From Leptolyngbyaceae cyanobacterium JSC-12 (lineage in GTDB: Bacteria > Cyanobacteriota > Cyanobacteriia > Leptolyngbyales > Leptolyngbyaceae): a stretch of DNA of 64,000 nucleotides. Of the stretch, positions 41,227 to 50,210 are shown one piece after another. The number at the start of each line of letters is the position of its first letter. Position 1 is the stretch's first letter. The DNA is taken from NCBI GenBank assembly GCA_000309945.1, contig CM001633.1, positions 2,638,292 through 2,702,291 on the forward strand, in the 5' to 3' direction. The position numbers and the translations under genes are program-made. The notes beneath the pieces were generated by a model. The model did no database searches. It saw only the letters and a list, made by a program, of their open reading frames with translations, and had not been told where the DNA came from.

Positions 41227-42627
41227 GTGAGCATTCTAATCAAAAATGCACTAATTCCGACAACTGATGGGTATGAGAGTACGGATATCAGACTGGAGGG
41301 CGATCGCATTGCAGCGATTGCCCCCAACCTGCAAGTGACCGACTCTTGGATTGATGCCACGAATAAACTCATCTTGCCTGGTTTTGTCAATGCCCACACG
41401 CATTCTTCCCAGATTTGGCAGCGAGGTTTGATTCGTCCCTTACCGCTGGAACTCTGGCTGGCAGACGTATTCGATGCTGCGCCATCCCTCAGTCTGGAGG
41501 AGTTGTACTGGAGTGCGGTCAGTACAGCAGTTGACACCTTGCTATCAGGTGGTACTTGCCTTCTAGATCATATTTTGCTTCCCTGGAATCAAGAGTTAGA
41601 GGGAGTTGCTACAGTCGCTCAGGCTTATCGGGATGTAGGGATTCGGGCGTTTATTGCTCCCTTAATTATGGATGAGCCGTTCCTAGCAGGGTTGCCTCGT
41701 GGGCGATCGCACGCTTCTCAGCCCTATCCCCGCTCTGCTGAGCATATTTTGGCGTTGATGGAAACTATCATCCAGCGATTTCACCAGCCCGAAGTTGGAA
41801 TTCACATTGCAGTGGGTCCAACTGGGTTTCATCGCTGCTCGGATGAGTTGTTACAAGGGTGTATTGAGTTGAGCGATCGCTACGATCTTTGCCGCCATAT
41901 GCATTTACTGGAAACGAAAGCTCAGAAGCTTCTGGCACAAGAAAAATACAACAGCAGCGCTGTGCAGCACTTGCAACAGCTTGGCTTTCTTGACCATCGC
42001 ACCACCTTAGCTCATGCCGTCTGGTTAGATGATAGCGACCTGGCAACCTTGGCAGAAACCCGCTCAACCGTTGTCCATAACCCCTTAAGCAACCTGCGTC
42101 TGGGTAGTGGGATCGCTCCTGTCCTGAAATGCCTCGGAGCAGGAGTCAACGTGACATTTGGTTGCGATGGAGCCGCCAGCAACGATGCTCAAGATTTACT
42201 GGAAGTACTCAAATTGGCTACGATCCTTTCAACGATTAAAGAGCCAGACTATCGTCAATGGCTCACATGCCGCCAAACCCTACACATGGCAACCTTGGGA
42301 GGTGCCAAAGGTGTCAATCTATCTGATCAAACAGGCGAATTAACAGTTGGGAAAAAAGCAGACCTGGTCATGTACGACCTTACAAATCTGTCGCTTTTAC
42401 CACGCACCGACCCAATTCAATTGTTGATCCTGGGTAGACCAACTCAGGTCGTTGAGTCAGTCTGGGTTGATGGTAAGCTAGTGGTTGCCAGCAACCAGCC
42501 CCTAGGAATTCAGCTAGAGGTATTGCGACAAGCATTAGTGAGCCATAGCCAGAACAGGCATCCAATTCAATTTCAAACAATTCAGCAAGTAGAACCGCTA
42601 TATCGATCGCTCCTGTCAAACTTTTGA
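41227..42627 (+). CDS. Amidohydrolase of the cytosine/TRZ-ATZ deaminase type
   Basis: About 466 residues. GTG 41227 (product starting SILIKNALIPTTDGYE) fits the family N-terminus; an in-frame GTG at 41188 would overlap the Rieske gene by 29 bp. Metal ligands are H-x-H in GFVNAHTHSSQIWQRG, His in HMHLLETKAQK, His in LAHAVWLDD and Asp in GCDGAASNDAQD, the layout of metal-dependent deaminases acting on adenine/cytosine/guanine or s-triazine type rings. Substrate is not deducible. It directly follows the Rieske gene and probably shares its transcript, suggesting ring oxidation and deamination of an N-heterocycle, which is only an inference. Confidence 0.9.
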   Translation: MSILIKNALIPTTDGYESTDIRLEGDRIAAIAPNLQVTDSWIDATNKLILPGFVNAHTHSSQIWQRGLIRPLPLELWLADVFDAAPSLSLEELYWSAVSTAVDTLLSGGTCLLDHILLPWNQELEGVATVAQAYRDVGIRAFIAPLIMDEPFLAGLPRGRSHASQPYPRSAEHILALMETIIQRFHQPEVGIHIAVGPTGFHRCSDELLQGCIELSDRYDLCRHMHLLETKAQKLLAQEKYNSSAVQHLQQLGFLDHRTTLAHAVWLDDSDLATLAETRSTVVHNPLSNLRLGSGIAPVLKCLGAGVNVTFGCDGAASNDAQDLLEVLKLATILSTIKEPDYRQWLTCRQTLHMATLGGAKGVNLSDQTGELTVGKKADLVMYDLTNLSLLPRTDPIQLLILGRPTQVVESVWVDGKLVVASNQPLGIQLEVLRQALVSHSQNRHPIQFQTIQQVEPLYRSLLSNF

Positions 42628-42710
42628 AAAAATGACTGACAGAACCATCAAGTCAGTCAGTCATCTCAGAATATTAAGTTGTAAACCTATATCAAGCTAT
42701 ATCAAACCCA

Positions 42711-43235
42711 CTAGTAAGCGTCTTGAAGCTCGTAAAAATCTGGGGAGATATAATCTTTTCGCAAAGGATAACCCACCCAATCTTCCGGCATCAAAATCCG
42801 CTTCAGGTTAGGGTGCCCTTCATATACGATGCCGTACATGTCATAAGTTTCCCGTTCTTGCCAGTCAGCCGCTTTCCAAATCCAGTAGACCGAAGGAACA
42901 GAAGGATTCTCACGGGGTAAAGATACCTTCACCCGAACTTCTTCAGGGCGATCTGCGTCATCAGCAACCTTGATCAAATGGTAAAAACTGACCAAATCTT
43001 GCCCTGGTCCTGCATCGTAACCACCCTGACATTGGAGATAGTTAAACCCATAGGCGTAGAGAGCCGTTGCGATGGGAATCAAGAAATCGCGATCAACTTT
43101 TAAGATTTCCACCCCAGAAGCATCCAAGCCCATAAATTCATGGTCAAATCCATTCTCAGCCAACCATTTGGAGACTTTACCCGCTTCAACAATTGATGCA
43201 GATTCGGTTAACTGCTTATCTTGCTCATCAGCCAC
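42711..43235 (-). CDS. ndhJ: NAD(P)H-quinone oxidoreductase subunit J
   Basis: Peripheral-arm subunit of thylakoid NDH-1 (30-kDa-type, NuoC homologue). At 174 residues it has the usual length. Family stretches: [60 protein letters not shown] and [15 protein letters not shown]. Last gene of ndhC-K-J on the minus strand; its ATG overlaps the ndhK 3' end by 8 bp (43228-43235), so the operon is translationally linked. Confidence 0.98.
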   Translation of the reverse strand: MADEQDKQLTESASIVEAGKVSKWLAENGFDHEFMGLDASGVEILKVDRDFLIPIATALYAYGFNYLQCQGGYDAGPGQDLVSFYHLIKVADDADRPEEVRVKVSLPRENPSVPSVYWIWKAADWQERETYDMYGIVYEGHPNLKRILMPEDWVGYPLRKDYISPDFYELQDAY

Positions 43236-43974
43236 GGCTTGTTTCCTCCTTTTGAGAGGTGAGCAATGCAGGTGGAACAGGCATTCCCATTGCCTCCATC
43301 AGTTCCTTAGGAGGAGTTTCACGGGTTCCAGTTTGTAAGTATTTACCATCTAAGATTGCTTCAACCGCTTTCATCGTATGAGTTGTACTGTAGTAACGAT
43401 GCACTTGCCGCAGACTGCCGCGCTCCTGAATTGACTCATTGGAAATCTTTTTACGAAGTTTGATAATAGCATCAATAATCGCTTCAGGGCGGGGCGGGCA
43501 TCCTGGGAGATAAACATCCACCGGAATTAATTTATCGACTCCACGCACAGCCGAGGGCGAATCAACACTAAACATCCCACCTGTAATCGTACAAGCACCC
43601 ATCGCAATCACATACTTCGGTTCAGGCATCTGCTCATACAATCGCACCAAAGCAGGAGCCATCTTCATAGTGATTGTGCCTGCAGTAATGATTAAATCCG
43701 CCTGCCGGGGGGTTGAACGAGGTACCAGCCCGAAGCGGTCAAAGTCAAATCGAGACCCAATTAGAGCAGCAAACTCAATGAAGCAGCAGGCTGTTCCATA
43801 AAGCATGGGCCATAGGCTAGAGAGCCTCGCCCAGTTGTAGAGGTCATCCACAGTAGTGAGAATGACATTTTCTGACAAATCCTGAGTGACTTGAGGTCGC
43901 TCAACTGGATTCATAATGCGCTCATCTTTTGCCAGAAGCGCACCATGAGCTGATGCATCAGAATTTAAGACCAT
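43228..43974 (-). CDS. ndhK: NAD(P)H-quinone oxidoreductase subunit K
   Basis: Carries cluster N2 of the peripheral arm of NDH-1 (PSST/NuoB homologue). 248 residues. The Fe-S ligands are in [12 protein letters not shown] (Cys-Cys), [16 protein letters not shown] and [17 protein letters not shown] variable N-terminus of about 20 residues precedes [20 protein letters not shown], which is well conserved. Overlaps ndhC by 10 bp at its start and ndhJ by 8 bp at its end. Confidence 0.98.
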   Translation of the reverse strand: MVLNSDASAHGALLAKDERIMNPVERPQVTQDLSENVILTTVDDLYNWARLSSLWPMLYGTACCFIEFAALIGSRFDFDRFGLVPRSTPRQADLIITAGTITMKMAPALVRLYEQMPEPKYVIAMGACTITGGMFSVDSPSAVRGVDKLIPVDVYLPGCPPRPEAIIDAIIKLRKKISNESIQERGSLRQVHRYYSTTHTMKAVEAILDGKYLQTGTRETPPKELMEAMGMPVPPALLTSQKEETSRG

Positions 43975-44327
43975 TCAAGTGCTCCTTTCCGCCAGGCATA
44001 AACAAGACCAACGACCAAGATTGCAACAAAGATTAGTGCTTCGATGAAGGCAAGCAGCCCTAACTTGCTAAAAGCAACAGCCCAAGGATACAGAAAAACG
44101 GTTTCAACGTCGAAAATGACGAACACCAAGGCGAACATGTAGTATCGAATGTTGAACTGAATCCAGGCTCCGCCAATAGGTTCCATCCCTGACTCATAAG
44201 TAGTGCGGCGTTCGGGACCGCGACGGCTGGGGCGAAGGAGCTTTGCGGCTGTGAGAGCAAGGGCTGGAACAAGACTACTCACGAGTAAAAAGCCTAATAA
44301 ATATTCGTATCCAGAGAGAACAAACAC
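43965..44327 (-). CDS. ndhC: NAD(P)H-quinone oxidoreductase subunit 3
   Basis: Hydrophobic NDH-1 membrane subunit (NuoA homologue), 120 residues with three transmembrane helices. The matrix loop [20 protein letters not shown] is a strict family signature, followed by [18 protein letters not shown]. First gene of the ndhC-K-J operon (minus strand), starting at ATG 44327. Upstream is a 346-bp divergent region shared with rubA. Confidence 0.98.
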   Translation of the reverse strand: MFVLSGYEYLLGFLLVSSLVPALALTAAKLLRPSRRGPERRTTYESGMEPIGGAWIQFNIRYYMFALVFVIFDVETVFLYPWAVAFSKLGLLAFIEALIFVAILVVGLVYAWRKGALEWS

Positions 44328-44673
44328 TCTATAACTCCCTTTTCTGTTGCTGACTGGTAAGTGGCTGCTGACTGGGAATGTTGCTCACTCTTCATATTAT
44401 AGGGGGCTGTCCTTTACAAAAGGATAGAACCTGCCCCAAGAATCCTTTGAAGATGATCAATGCTTGCGATCGCATTGTTCCAAAATCTGCTCATCCAGAG
44501 TGAAATTAGAATAGCCCAAAATTTCGGGGCAAGAAAATATTTATTTTTTGCAATTCCTTACAGGGAACGCAATTGCCCTCATTGACTAGCAACAACGTAC
44601 CTTGAGTCGTATCATAAATTAATAGAGTTTTCAGATTTTCTGAACCCTCTTCCAGCACTAGTTTCTACCGACC
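44328..44673. promoter_or_regulatory. ndhC-rubA divergent intergenic region
   Basis: 346 bp between the divergently transcribed ndhCKJ and rubA-ycf48-psbEFLJ operons, so both promoters should be here. The ndhC-proximal part has a CTGACTGG/CTGCTGACTG low-complexity stretch near 44345-44380, of a kind common in cyanobacterial spacers. No clear paired -35/-10 boxes, terminator or small gene was identified. Confidence 0.4.
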
Positions 44674-45009
44674 ATGAGTACTGAAACAACAGATCTAGCA
44701 GCATTGGATCGTTACGAATGTCAGGCTTGTGGATACATCTACGAACCGACAAAAGGTGACGATAAGCGTCAGGTTCCTCCTGGAACTCCCTTTGCTGAAC
44801 TTCCGAGCGATTGGCGCTGCCCTGTGTGCGGAGCAAGAACTTCCAGGTTTAGCAACATTGGAACCAAAGGTTCTCCGTCCGGATTCAAGGAAAATCTGGG
44901 ATATGGGATTGGGGTTAATAACTTAACACCCGGACAAAAAAATATTTTGATTTTTGGTGGTTTGGTGCTGGCATTTCTCTTCTTCATGAGCCTCTATGGG
45001 CTGCAGTAA
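44674..45009 (+). CDS. rubA: Membrane-anchored rubredoxin RubA
   Basis: A 111-residue thylakoid protein needed for photosystem II assembly. The rubredoxin fold binds one iron through Cys16 and Cys19 (YECQACGYIY) and Cys49 and Cys52 (WRCPVCGAR). A flexible linker leads to a C-terminal transmembrane helix (ILIFGGLVLAFLFFMSLYGL). Start ATG 44674. First gene of the well-known rubA-ycf48-psbE-F-L-J order; ycf48 begins 50 bp downstream. Function comes from established work on cyanobacterial and plant homologues. Confidence 0.97.
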   Translation: MSTETTDLAALDRYECQACGYIYEPTKGDDKRQVPPGTPFAELPSDWRCPVCGARTSRFSNIGTKGSPSGFKENLGYGIGVNNLTPGQKNILIFGGLVLAFLFFMSLYGLQ

Positions 45010-45059
45010 AGAGGTTACGCACAAATAACCCTTGGTCACTGATTGAGAATCCGAATGTA

Positions 45060-46073
45060 ATGAATATAGTCGCAAACGTATTACGGAAATTTTGGGCACT
45101 CGCTGCGATCGCCCTGCTTTGTATGGGTTGCAGCAACGGTTATCTTGCTTCGACCGACTTTAACCCCTGGCAGGTGGTCACTGTTCCTACCGAGTCTAAC
45201 TTGCTAGACATTGCCTTTGTAAATAAGGACTCCTCCCACGGTTGGGTCGTAGGTGCTAATGCATCACTATTTGAAACTACAGATAACGGTGAAACATGGC
45301 AAGAACGCACCTTGGAGCTTGATCAACCCTATCGATTTACCTCTGTTAGTTTCTATGAGCAGGAGGGATGGATCGTCGGGCAGCCTTCCATTTTGCTTCA
45401 CACAGAAGATGAGGGACGCTCGTGGTCACGAATTCCGCTAAGTGAGAAATTACCTGGTGCCCCTAATACAATTGAGGCGCTTGGTCCTCAGTCTGCTGAA
45501 ATGACCACGAATATCGGTGCCATCTATCGCACGTCTGACGGTGGTAAGACCTGGAAAGCCATGGTAGAAGAAGCAGTAGGTGTAGTGCGTAATATTTCTC
45601 GCTCTCCCAATGGAGAATATGTTGCGGTATCTTCTCGTGGTAACTTTTACTCGACTTGGCAGCCAGGGCTAAGCGCCTGGGAGCCTCATAATCGCAATAG
45701 TTCTCGTCGTGTCCAAAACATGGGCTTTACTTCAGATGGTCGATTGTGGATGTTGGCAAGAGGCGGACAGATTCAATTCACGAGTCCTGAAAATTCAGAA
45801 GAGTGGACAGATCCAATTAATCCAGAATTTGCGACAAGCTGGGGATTGTTAGATTTGGCATATCGCACTCCCGATGAAGTTTGGGTCGCGGGTGGTAGTG
45901 GTAATCTACTTTTAAGTCGTGATGGCGGTAAAACCTGGGAGAAGGATCGATTTGTTGAAGATGTGCCTTCCAACTTTTATCGCATCAAGTTTTTTGGCAC
46001 TGAGAAAGGTTTTATCATTGGTCAACAAGGAACCTTGTTGAAATACGTAAGTGGCAATTCTCAGAATGCTTAA
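45060..46073 (+). CDS. ycf48: Photosystem II assembly factor Ycf48 (HCF136)
   Basis: A 337-residue lumenal lipoprotein that binds precursor D1 and helps build and repair the PSII reaction centre. The signal ends in a lipobox, LLCMGC, with Cys24. The rest forms a seven-bladed beta-propeller of BNR/Asp-box repeats: TTDNGETWQERT, TEDEGRSWSRIP, TSDGGKTWKAMV, SRDGGKTWEKDR. Conserved Arg residues of the D1-binding surface (PNGEYVAVSSRGNFYSTW, SSRRVQNMGF) are present. Located between rubA and psbE, with a 91-bp gap to psbE. Confidence 0.97.
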   Translation: MNIVANVLRKFWALAAIALLCMGCSNGYLASTDFNPWQVVTVPTESNLLDIAFVNKDSSHGWVVGANASLFETTDNGETWQERTLELDQPYRFTSVSFYEQEGWIVGQPSILLHTEDEGRSWSRIPLSEKLPGAPNTIEALGPQSAEMTTNIGAIYRTSDGGKTWKAMVEEAVGVVRNISRSPNGEYVAVSSRGNFYSTWQPGLSAWEPHNRNSSRRVQNMGFTSDGRLWMLARGGQIQFTSPENSEEWTDPINPEFATSWGLLDLAYRTPDEVWVAGGSGNLLLSRDGGKTWEKDRFVEDVPSNFYRIKFFGTEKGFIIGQQGTLLKYVSGNSQNA

Positions 46074-46164
46074 TGTCGGGATTTTTGCTTGAGCGTTCTG
46101 CTTGTGTCGGTGGTCTCGTATGATAGAGATTAAGTTTTTAGACATTTCTTAGTGGAGGAATCGA

Positions 46165-46416
46165 ATGGCTGGAACGACTGGAGAGCGTCCATTTTCGGAC
46201 ATTATTACAAGCGTTCGGTATTGGGTAATTCACAGCATCACCATTCCTGCTCTTTTTATTGCTGGATGGTTGTTTGTGAGCACTGGTTTAGCTTATGACG
46301 TCTTTGGGACTCCTCGTCCGAATGAATATTACACGTCTACACGCCAGCAAGCACCCATCGTTAAAGACCGTTTTGAAGCAAAACAGCAGATTGATCAGTT
46401 CATTCAAAATAAGTAG
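46165..46416 (+). CDS. psbE: Cytochrome b559 alpha subunit
   Basis: 83-residue PSII core subunit. One transmembrane helix ([20 protein letters not shown]) carries heme ligand His23; the lumenal tail has the expected [22 protein letters not shown] lies 8 bases before ATG 46165. First of the four psbEFLJ cistrons. Confidence 0.99.
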   Translation: MAGTTGERPFSDIITSVRYWVIHSITIPALFIAGWLFVSTGLAYDVFGTPRPNEYYTSTRQQAPIVKDRFEAKQQIDQFIQNK

Positions 46417-46432
46417 TTTAAGTAACGTCTGA

Positions 46433-46573
<141 letters not shown>

Positions 46574-46579
46574 AAAATC

Positions 46580-46705
46580 GTGGCACTTCAAAGAACTCCA
46601 AACCCCAATAAGCAGCCCGTCGAGCTGAACCGTACATCCTTGTACCTGGGGCTGCTCCTCGTTTTTGTTCTCGGCATTCTGTTCTCTAGCTACTTCTTTA
46701 ACTAA
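46580..46705 (+). CDS. psbL: Photosystem II protein L
   Basis: 41-residue single-helix PSII subunit at the monomer interface, needed for plastoquinone function. Translation from GTG 46580 gives [20 protein letters not shown], then [20 protein letters not shown] and N. A GTG start is required, since no in-frame ATG lies nearby. Six bases separate it from the psbF stop. Confidence 0.97.
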   Translation: MALQRTPNPNKQPVELNRTSLYLGLLLVFVLGILFSSYFFN

Positions 46706-46780
46706 CTATTCCTTGAAATTGTGACTAGTTAGTTAATCTCATTCATTTGTGCTTGATCCTTTTTGTAGGAGGTGAGTTTC

Positions 46781-46900
46781 ATGTTAAGTTCTGGAAGAAT
46801 TCCACTGTGGATTGTGGCAACAATCGCAGGTTTAGGCGTGATTACTGTTGTTGGTTTATTCTTCTACGGTGCTTACGCAGGTCTTGGTTCTTCAGTCTAG
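46781..46900 (+). CDS. psbJ: Photosystem II protein J
   Basis: 39-residue single-helix PSII subunit affecting quinone exchange. Translation from ATG 46781: [48 protein letters not shown], an almost full Shine-Dalgarno, is 7 bases upstream. Last gene of the operon; a terminator follows at 46973. Confidence 0.98.
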   Translation: MLSSGRIPLWIVATIAGLGVITVVGLFFYGAYAGLGSSV

Positions 46901-46972
46901 ATTGACCAATGCCCTTTAGCTAAGTCGCTGGAGAGCGCGATTTTTGACGATAAGGCGATTGAACAACATGAT

Positions 46973-47003
46973 AAAACCGCTGGCATGTAGCTCAGCGGTT
47001 TTT
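46973..47003 (+). terminator. psbEFLJ operon terminator
   Basis: AAAACCGCTG (46973-46982) and CAGCGGTTTT (46993-47002) form a perfect 10-bp stem with a 10-nt loop, ending in five T residues. As psaI converges from the other side and the stem begins with A residues, it can stop transcription from both directions. Confidence 0.85.
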
Positions 47004-47030
47004 GTTTGTTAGGGTAATTTAAGCGTGAAC

Positions 47031-47159
47031 CTAGATTCCGCTGGGATCTTCACGTTCAATGTAAAGAAATAGCAGCCCCATTGCTACAGCAGGCAGAAGC
47101 CAGGTAACAACAGGGATAAGAATCCAAGGCAAAAATGAAGCTGCGTATGAACCTGTCAT
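47031..47159 (-). CDS. psaI: Photosystem I subunit VIII
   Basis: A 42-residue single-helix protein of photosystem I that helps hold PsaL and trimer contacts. Read from the minus strand: [42 protein letters not shown]. The N-terminal two thirds are the PsaI family pattern; the C-terminal REDPSGI is a few residues longer than in many homologues. GAGATAGGAAAC lies just upstream of the ATG at 47159. The gene is convergent with psbEFLJ. psaL, the usual neighbour in many cyanobacteria, is not in the window. Confidence 0.95.
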   Translation of the reverse strand: MTGSYAASFLPWILIPVVTWLLPAVAMGLLFLYIEREDPSGI

Positions 47160-47667
47160 AACGAAGTTTCCTATCTCATAATTTCAGGACAGACTGTTCA
47201 GACTCTACTGCGAACTGAGTTCCGATTGCCAACTTCTTAAGATTCTTAATATTTCTGCAAATTGACCGAATGGTTAAAGTAAATCAACTGATACGCCAAC
47301 CGAACGATTTAGGTCAAAGATCGTTTGGTCAGCAGTATCAGATGACGATCGTGATGACTGGGTGTGAACCACTGAGTGGCTACAACCGAAACAAGTGACT
47401 TTATTGATAACACAATTTTGCAGGATGAAACAAAAATGTGTTTTGGATGACAGAAAGAATTCAATTTTCTGGAGCCAGCCCTGGAAAAAATTTAAACCTC
47501 GTACACGTCCAAGTCCGTAGGTTTTTCCTAGAAAATCTCTAGCTTTCGAGGTAAGGGGGCTTAGTTAAAAAAGTTAGATGGTACTGAAGGAAAATGATCG
47601 GCACAGGATAGAGTAATCTCTGCAAAGTGCTTAATAAGCAGGGATGCTATGCCTAAGCAGGAATGTT
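47160..47667. promoter_or_regulatory. Region upstream of psaI and the DUF4231 gene
   Basis: 508 bp between two divergent genes, so it should contain both promoters. An imperfect inverted repeat spans 47288-47341: CTGATAC/GTATCAG outer arms and CCGAACGAT/ATCGTTTGG inner arms (one G-T mismatch), separated by unpaired bases. A 19-bp tandem duplication containing TATGCCTAAG (47648-47657, 47667-47676) sits over the downstream start codon. No small gene was found. Confidence 0.5.
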
Positions 47668-48375
47668 ATGCCTAAGAAAGATACGTATGAAGAGAATTTG
47701 AAGCGAGAATTTGGGCACCTGATAGAGAGTTTGGAGTTGCAGGAACGCCAGAAGTATTATCTGAAAGCTCGATGGCTTGATCAGGTACTGTGGATGGAAA
47801 CTCGGGCAAGTCGAGCAAGAAACTTTTACTACAGGCTACGGCTAATGACGATTATTGGCGGTGTAATTATTCCAGCGTTAGTCAGTTTAAACTTCACAGG
47901 GACGGAAAATCAGCAAGTGAAGCAAGCGATCGCTATTTCCACCTTTGCCCTGAGTCAGGTAGTCGCTGTGAGTGCTGCTGTTGAGCAATTTTTTAACTAC
48001 GGCGAACGCTGGCGGCATTATCGACGCAGTGTAGAAACCTTGAAGACCCAGGGCTGGCAATTCTTTGAATTGGGTGGCATGTATGAGCCGTTTGCCAATC
48101 ATATTCAAGCATTCAATGACTTTGCCGGTAATGTGGAAGCGATTATTCAACGGGATGTCGAGGTTTACTCAACACAGGTTGTACAGGCAAAGAAAGAAAC
48201 CACTCCCAAATCTCAAAATCAAGATCAAGACAACTTTGATCATGGATTGGTTCCTGCGCCAAAAGTTCAGCCTTTACCAGTAGAAGCCCCTATAGGCAGG
48301 GAATCTCGTTTAACTGTTGACTCCCCAGTTCCAGATGAGCCATCTCTCGTGTTGGAACCAGAGTCTAAATTATGA
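47668..48375 (+). CDS. DUF4231 (SLATT-like) membrane protein
   Basis: About 235 residues. ATG 47668 is chosen over an upstream in-frame ATG 47644, because GCAGGA lies 6 bases before it; the upstream ATG may have arisen by a short tandem duplication. Two transmembrane segments form a hairpin (LMTIIGGVIIPALVSLNF and QAIAISTFALSQVVAVSAAV), followed by a helical part (YGERWRHYRRSVETLKTQGW) and a low-complexity C-terminus rich in Gln, Pro and acidic residues. DUF4231 belongs to a group of two-helix membrane proteins proposed as effectors in conflict systems, but no sensor gene is linked here. Function unknown. Confidence 0.85.
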   Translation: MPKKDTYEENLKREFGHLIESLELQERQKYYLKARWLDQVLWMETRASRARNFYYRLRLMTIIGGVIIPALVSLNFTGTENQQVKQAIAISTFALSQVVAVSAAVEQFFNYGERWRHYRRSVETLKTQGWQFFELGGMYEPFANHIQAFNDFAGNVEAIIQRDVEVYSTQVVQAKKETTPKSQNQDQDNFDHGLVPAPKVQPLPVEAPIGRESRLTVDSPVPDEPSLVLEPESKL

Positions 48376-48407
48376 GTTGGCTTTGAGCTTGATGCAAATC
48401 ATGCTTT

Positions 48408-50210
48408 TCAAGGTTTGGTTGCGGCAGACCTGCTAGGTATTTTATCGAAATAGGCATGCAAAACCTGCCGCACGATTGGAGCACCCACTGAACCACCGCC
48501 GCCACCGGATTTTTCAGCAAATGCGACTACGATAATTTGGGGTTTGTCGGCTGGGGCGTAGGCTCCAAACCAGGTATCTGACCCATCGCCCATATCCTCA
48601 GAGGTGCCGCTCTTACCCGCGATCGCGGGTAAGGACGCATCATTAACAGCTCCTCCCGTTCCATAGGTCACAACTTCTCGTAGCCCTCGACGCAATTTTT
48701 CAATTGTCGTAGGCTGAAGATTCAATGATTCGCGCCAGCTCTTAGATTCCTCATTGTCTTTCAAAAGATGGGGTTTTACACGAAACCCACCATTGGCGGG
48801 GACTGCAAACATAACAGCCACTTGCAAGGGCGTTGTGAGTAAAAAGCCTTGCCCAATCGACATATTGACCGTATCACCCAGATACCAGCCTTCTTTTAAC
48901 TCGCTGCGTTTCCAGGCATCATCGGGAACCAACCCTTTTGCCTCTTCAATTCCCAATTCAACCCCAGTTTTATGCCCAAACCCAAACCGCCGAGTCCAAT
49001 CAATCAGCGTCTCGTCACCAATGGTCATCGCCACTTGATAGAAAAAGGTATCACTGCTCCACGCCATCGCCCCTGCAAAATCAAGCGGACCGAAGCCTGC
49101 CCGGTTCCAATCATTAAACACAATGCCGCCAATGGTAAGTGAAGGATAGGTAGGCAACACCGTATCCGGTGTATATTTGCCCGACTCCAGAGCCGCAACA
49201 GTAGTCACAATTTTGAAAGTACTAGCAGGTTGAAACGCTTGTAATGCCCGATTCACAAAGGGGTGATCGGAACTTTGCAATTGCTTCCATTGAGCATCAG
49301 TGATGCGGGTAGAAAAGAGATTTGGATCAAACGCTGGGCGACTGACCATCGCCAAGATTGCCCCATTGTTTGGATCTAGTGCAACAATTGCCCCTTTACG
49401 ACTACCCAAAGCTTTCTCGGCTGCCTTTTGTAAGTCCAGGTCAATCGTCAAGGTAACGTCTTGCCCTGCTTTGGTCGGCTTTTGCCCTAGAATGCGCACA
49501 ACTTGTCCTGCCCCATCCACCTCAACCTGCTGTCCGCCTCGTTCACCCCGGAGTAAGTTCTCGAAGGCTAGCTCAATCCCCATTTGACCGACGACATCAC
49601 CGAGACGATAGCCTTCGTCTTTGCGCCGTTCCAGCTCTTCGTCACTGAGTTCCCCTGTATACCCCAACACATGAGCAGCTAGGTCACCATTGGGGTAATA
49701 GCGCACAGCTTCTGCATCAACCTGAACACCTTCCAGGTCTCCAGCGTATTCAGTGATAGCCGTTACTTGAGCAGGGGTAATGCCACGGGCAACCCGAACC
49801 AGGAAGGGGGAATTGTAGCCAGCTTGCTCCAGACGTTTAAGCAGCACTTGCTCAGGTAAATTCAGCAGTTGGGATAGTCGTTTGATCGTCGAGGTCCATT
49901 CGCCCTTCTTTTTAGCAAGAGGCCAAAGAAAAACGGAATGGGACAATCGGCTTCCTGCCAGAATTCTGCCTTTGCGATCGCGAATCACCCCTCGTTCTGG
50001 CAATTTTGGAATTAATCGGATGCGGTTCTTTTCAGCTAATTGTCGGTTGCGATCGCCCTCAATGATTTGTAGATAGGCTAGCCGACTACCCAGCCCCCCT
50101 AAAAGTAGGATGGAGATGATGAACATCAGAAACACTGAGCGATACCGCTGTCCAACCGTTCGAGTTTCTGAGTAGGTCGTGGTAGACGAATGTGACTGAA
50201 TCAGGGTCAT
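48408..50210 (-). CDS. mrdA: Penicillin-binding protein 2 (peptidoglycan transpeptidase)
   Basis: A 600-residue class B PBP, the transpeptidase of the elongation machinery. An N-terminal transmembrane helix (VFLMFIISILLLGGLGSRLA) precedes the dimerisation domain with ERGVIRDRKGRILA. The transpeptidase active site has STFK at about residue 331 (FQPASTFKIV), SSD (AMAWSSDTFFYQV) and KSGTS (IAGKSGTSEDMGDG). Start ATG 50210. Partners MreB/C/D and RodA are not in the window. Confidence 0.96.
   Translation of the reverse strand: MTLIQSHSSTTTYSETRTVGQRYRSVFLMFIISILLLGGLGSRLAYLQIIEGDRNRQLAEKNRIRLIPKLPERGVIRDRKGRILAGSRLSHSVFLWPLAKKKGEWTSTIKRLSQLLNLPEQVLLKRLEQAGYNSPFLVRVARGITPAQVTAITEYAGDLEGVQVDAEAVRYYPNGDLAAHVLGYTGELSDEELERRKDEGYRLGDVVGQMGIELAFENLLRGERGGQQVEVDGAGQVVRILGQKPTKAGQDVTLTIDLDLQKAAEKALGSRKGAIVALDPNNGAILAMVSRPAFDPNLFSTRITDAQWKQLQSSDHPFVNRALQAFQPASTFKIVTTVAALESGKYTPDTVLPTYPSLTIGGIVFNDWNRAGFGPLDFAGAMAWSSDTFFYQVAMTIGDETLIDWTRRFGFGHKTGVELGIEEAKGLVPDDAWKRSELKEGWYLGDTVNMSIGQGFLLTTPLQVAVMFAVPANGGFRVKPHLLKDNEESKSWRESLNLQPTTIEKLRRGLREVVTYGTGGAVNDASLPAIAGKSGTSEDMGDGSDTWFGAYAPADKPQIIVVAFAEKSGGGGGSVGAPIVRQVLHAYFDKIPSRSAATKP

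Noticed and set aside
46981-47003. GTAGCTCAGCGGTTT, reminiscent of the D-arm of a tRNA
   Set aside because: It is one arm and loop of the psbEFLJ terminator; no anticodon or T-arm (GTTCGAATCC type) follows.
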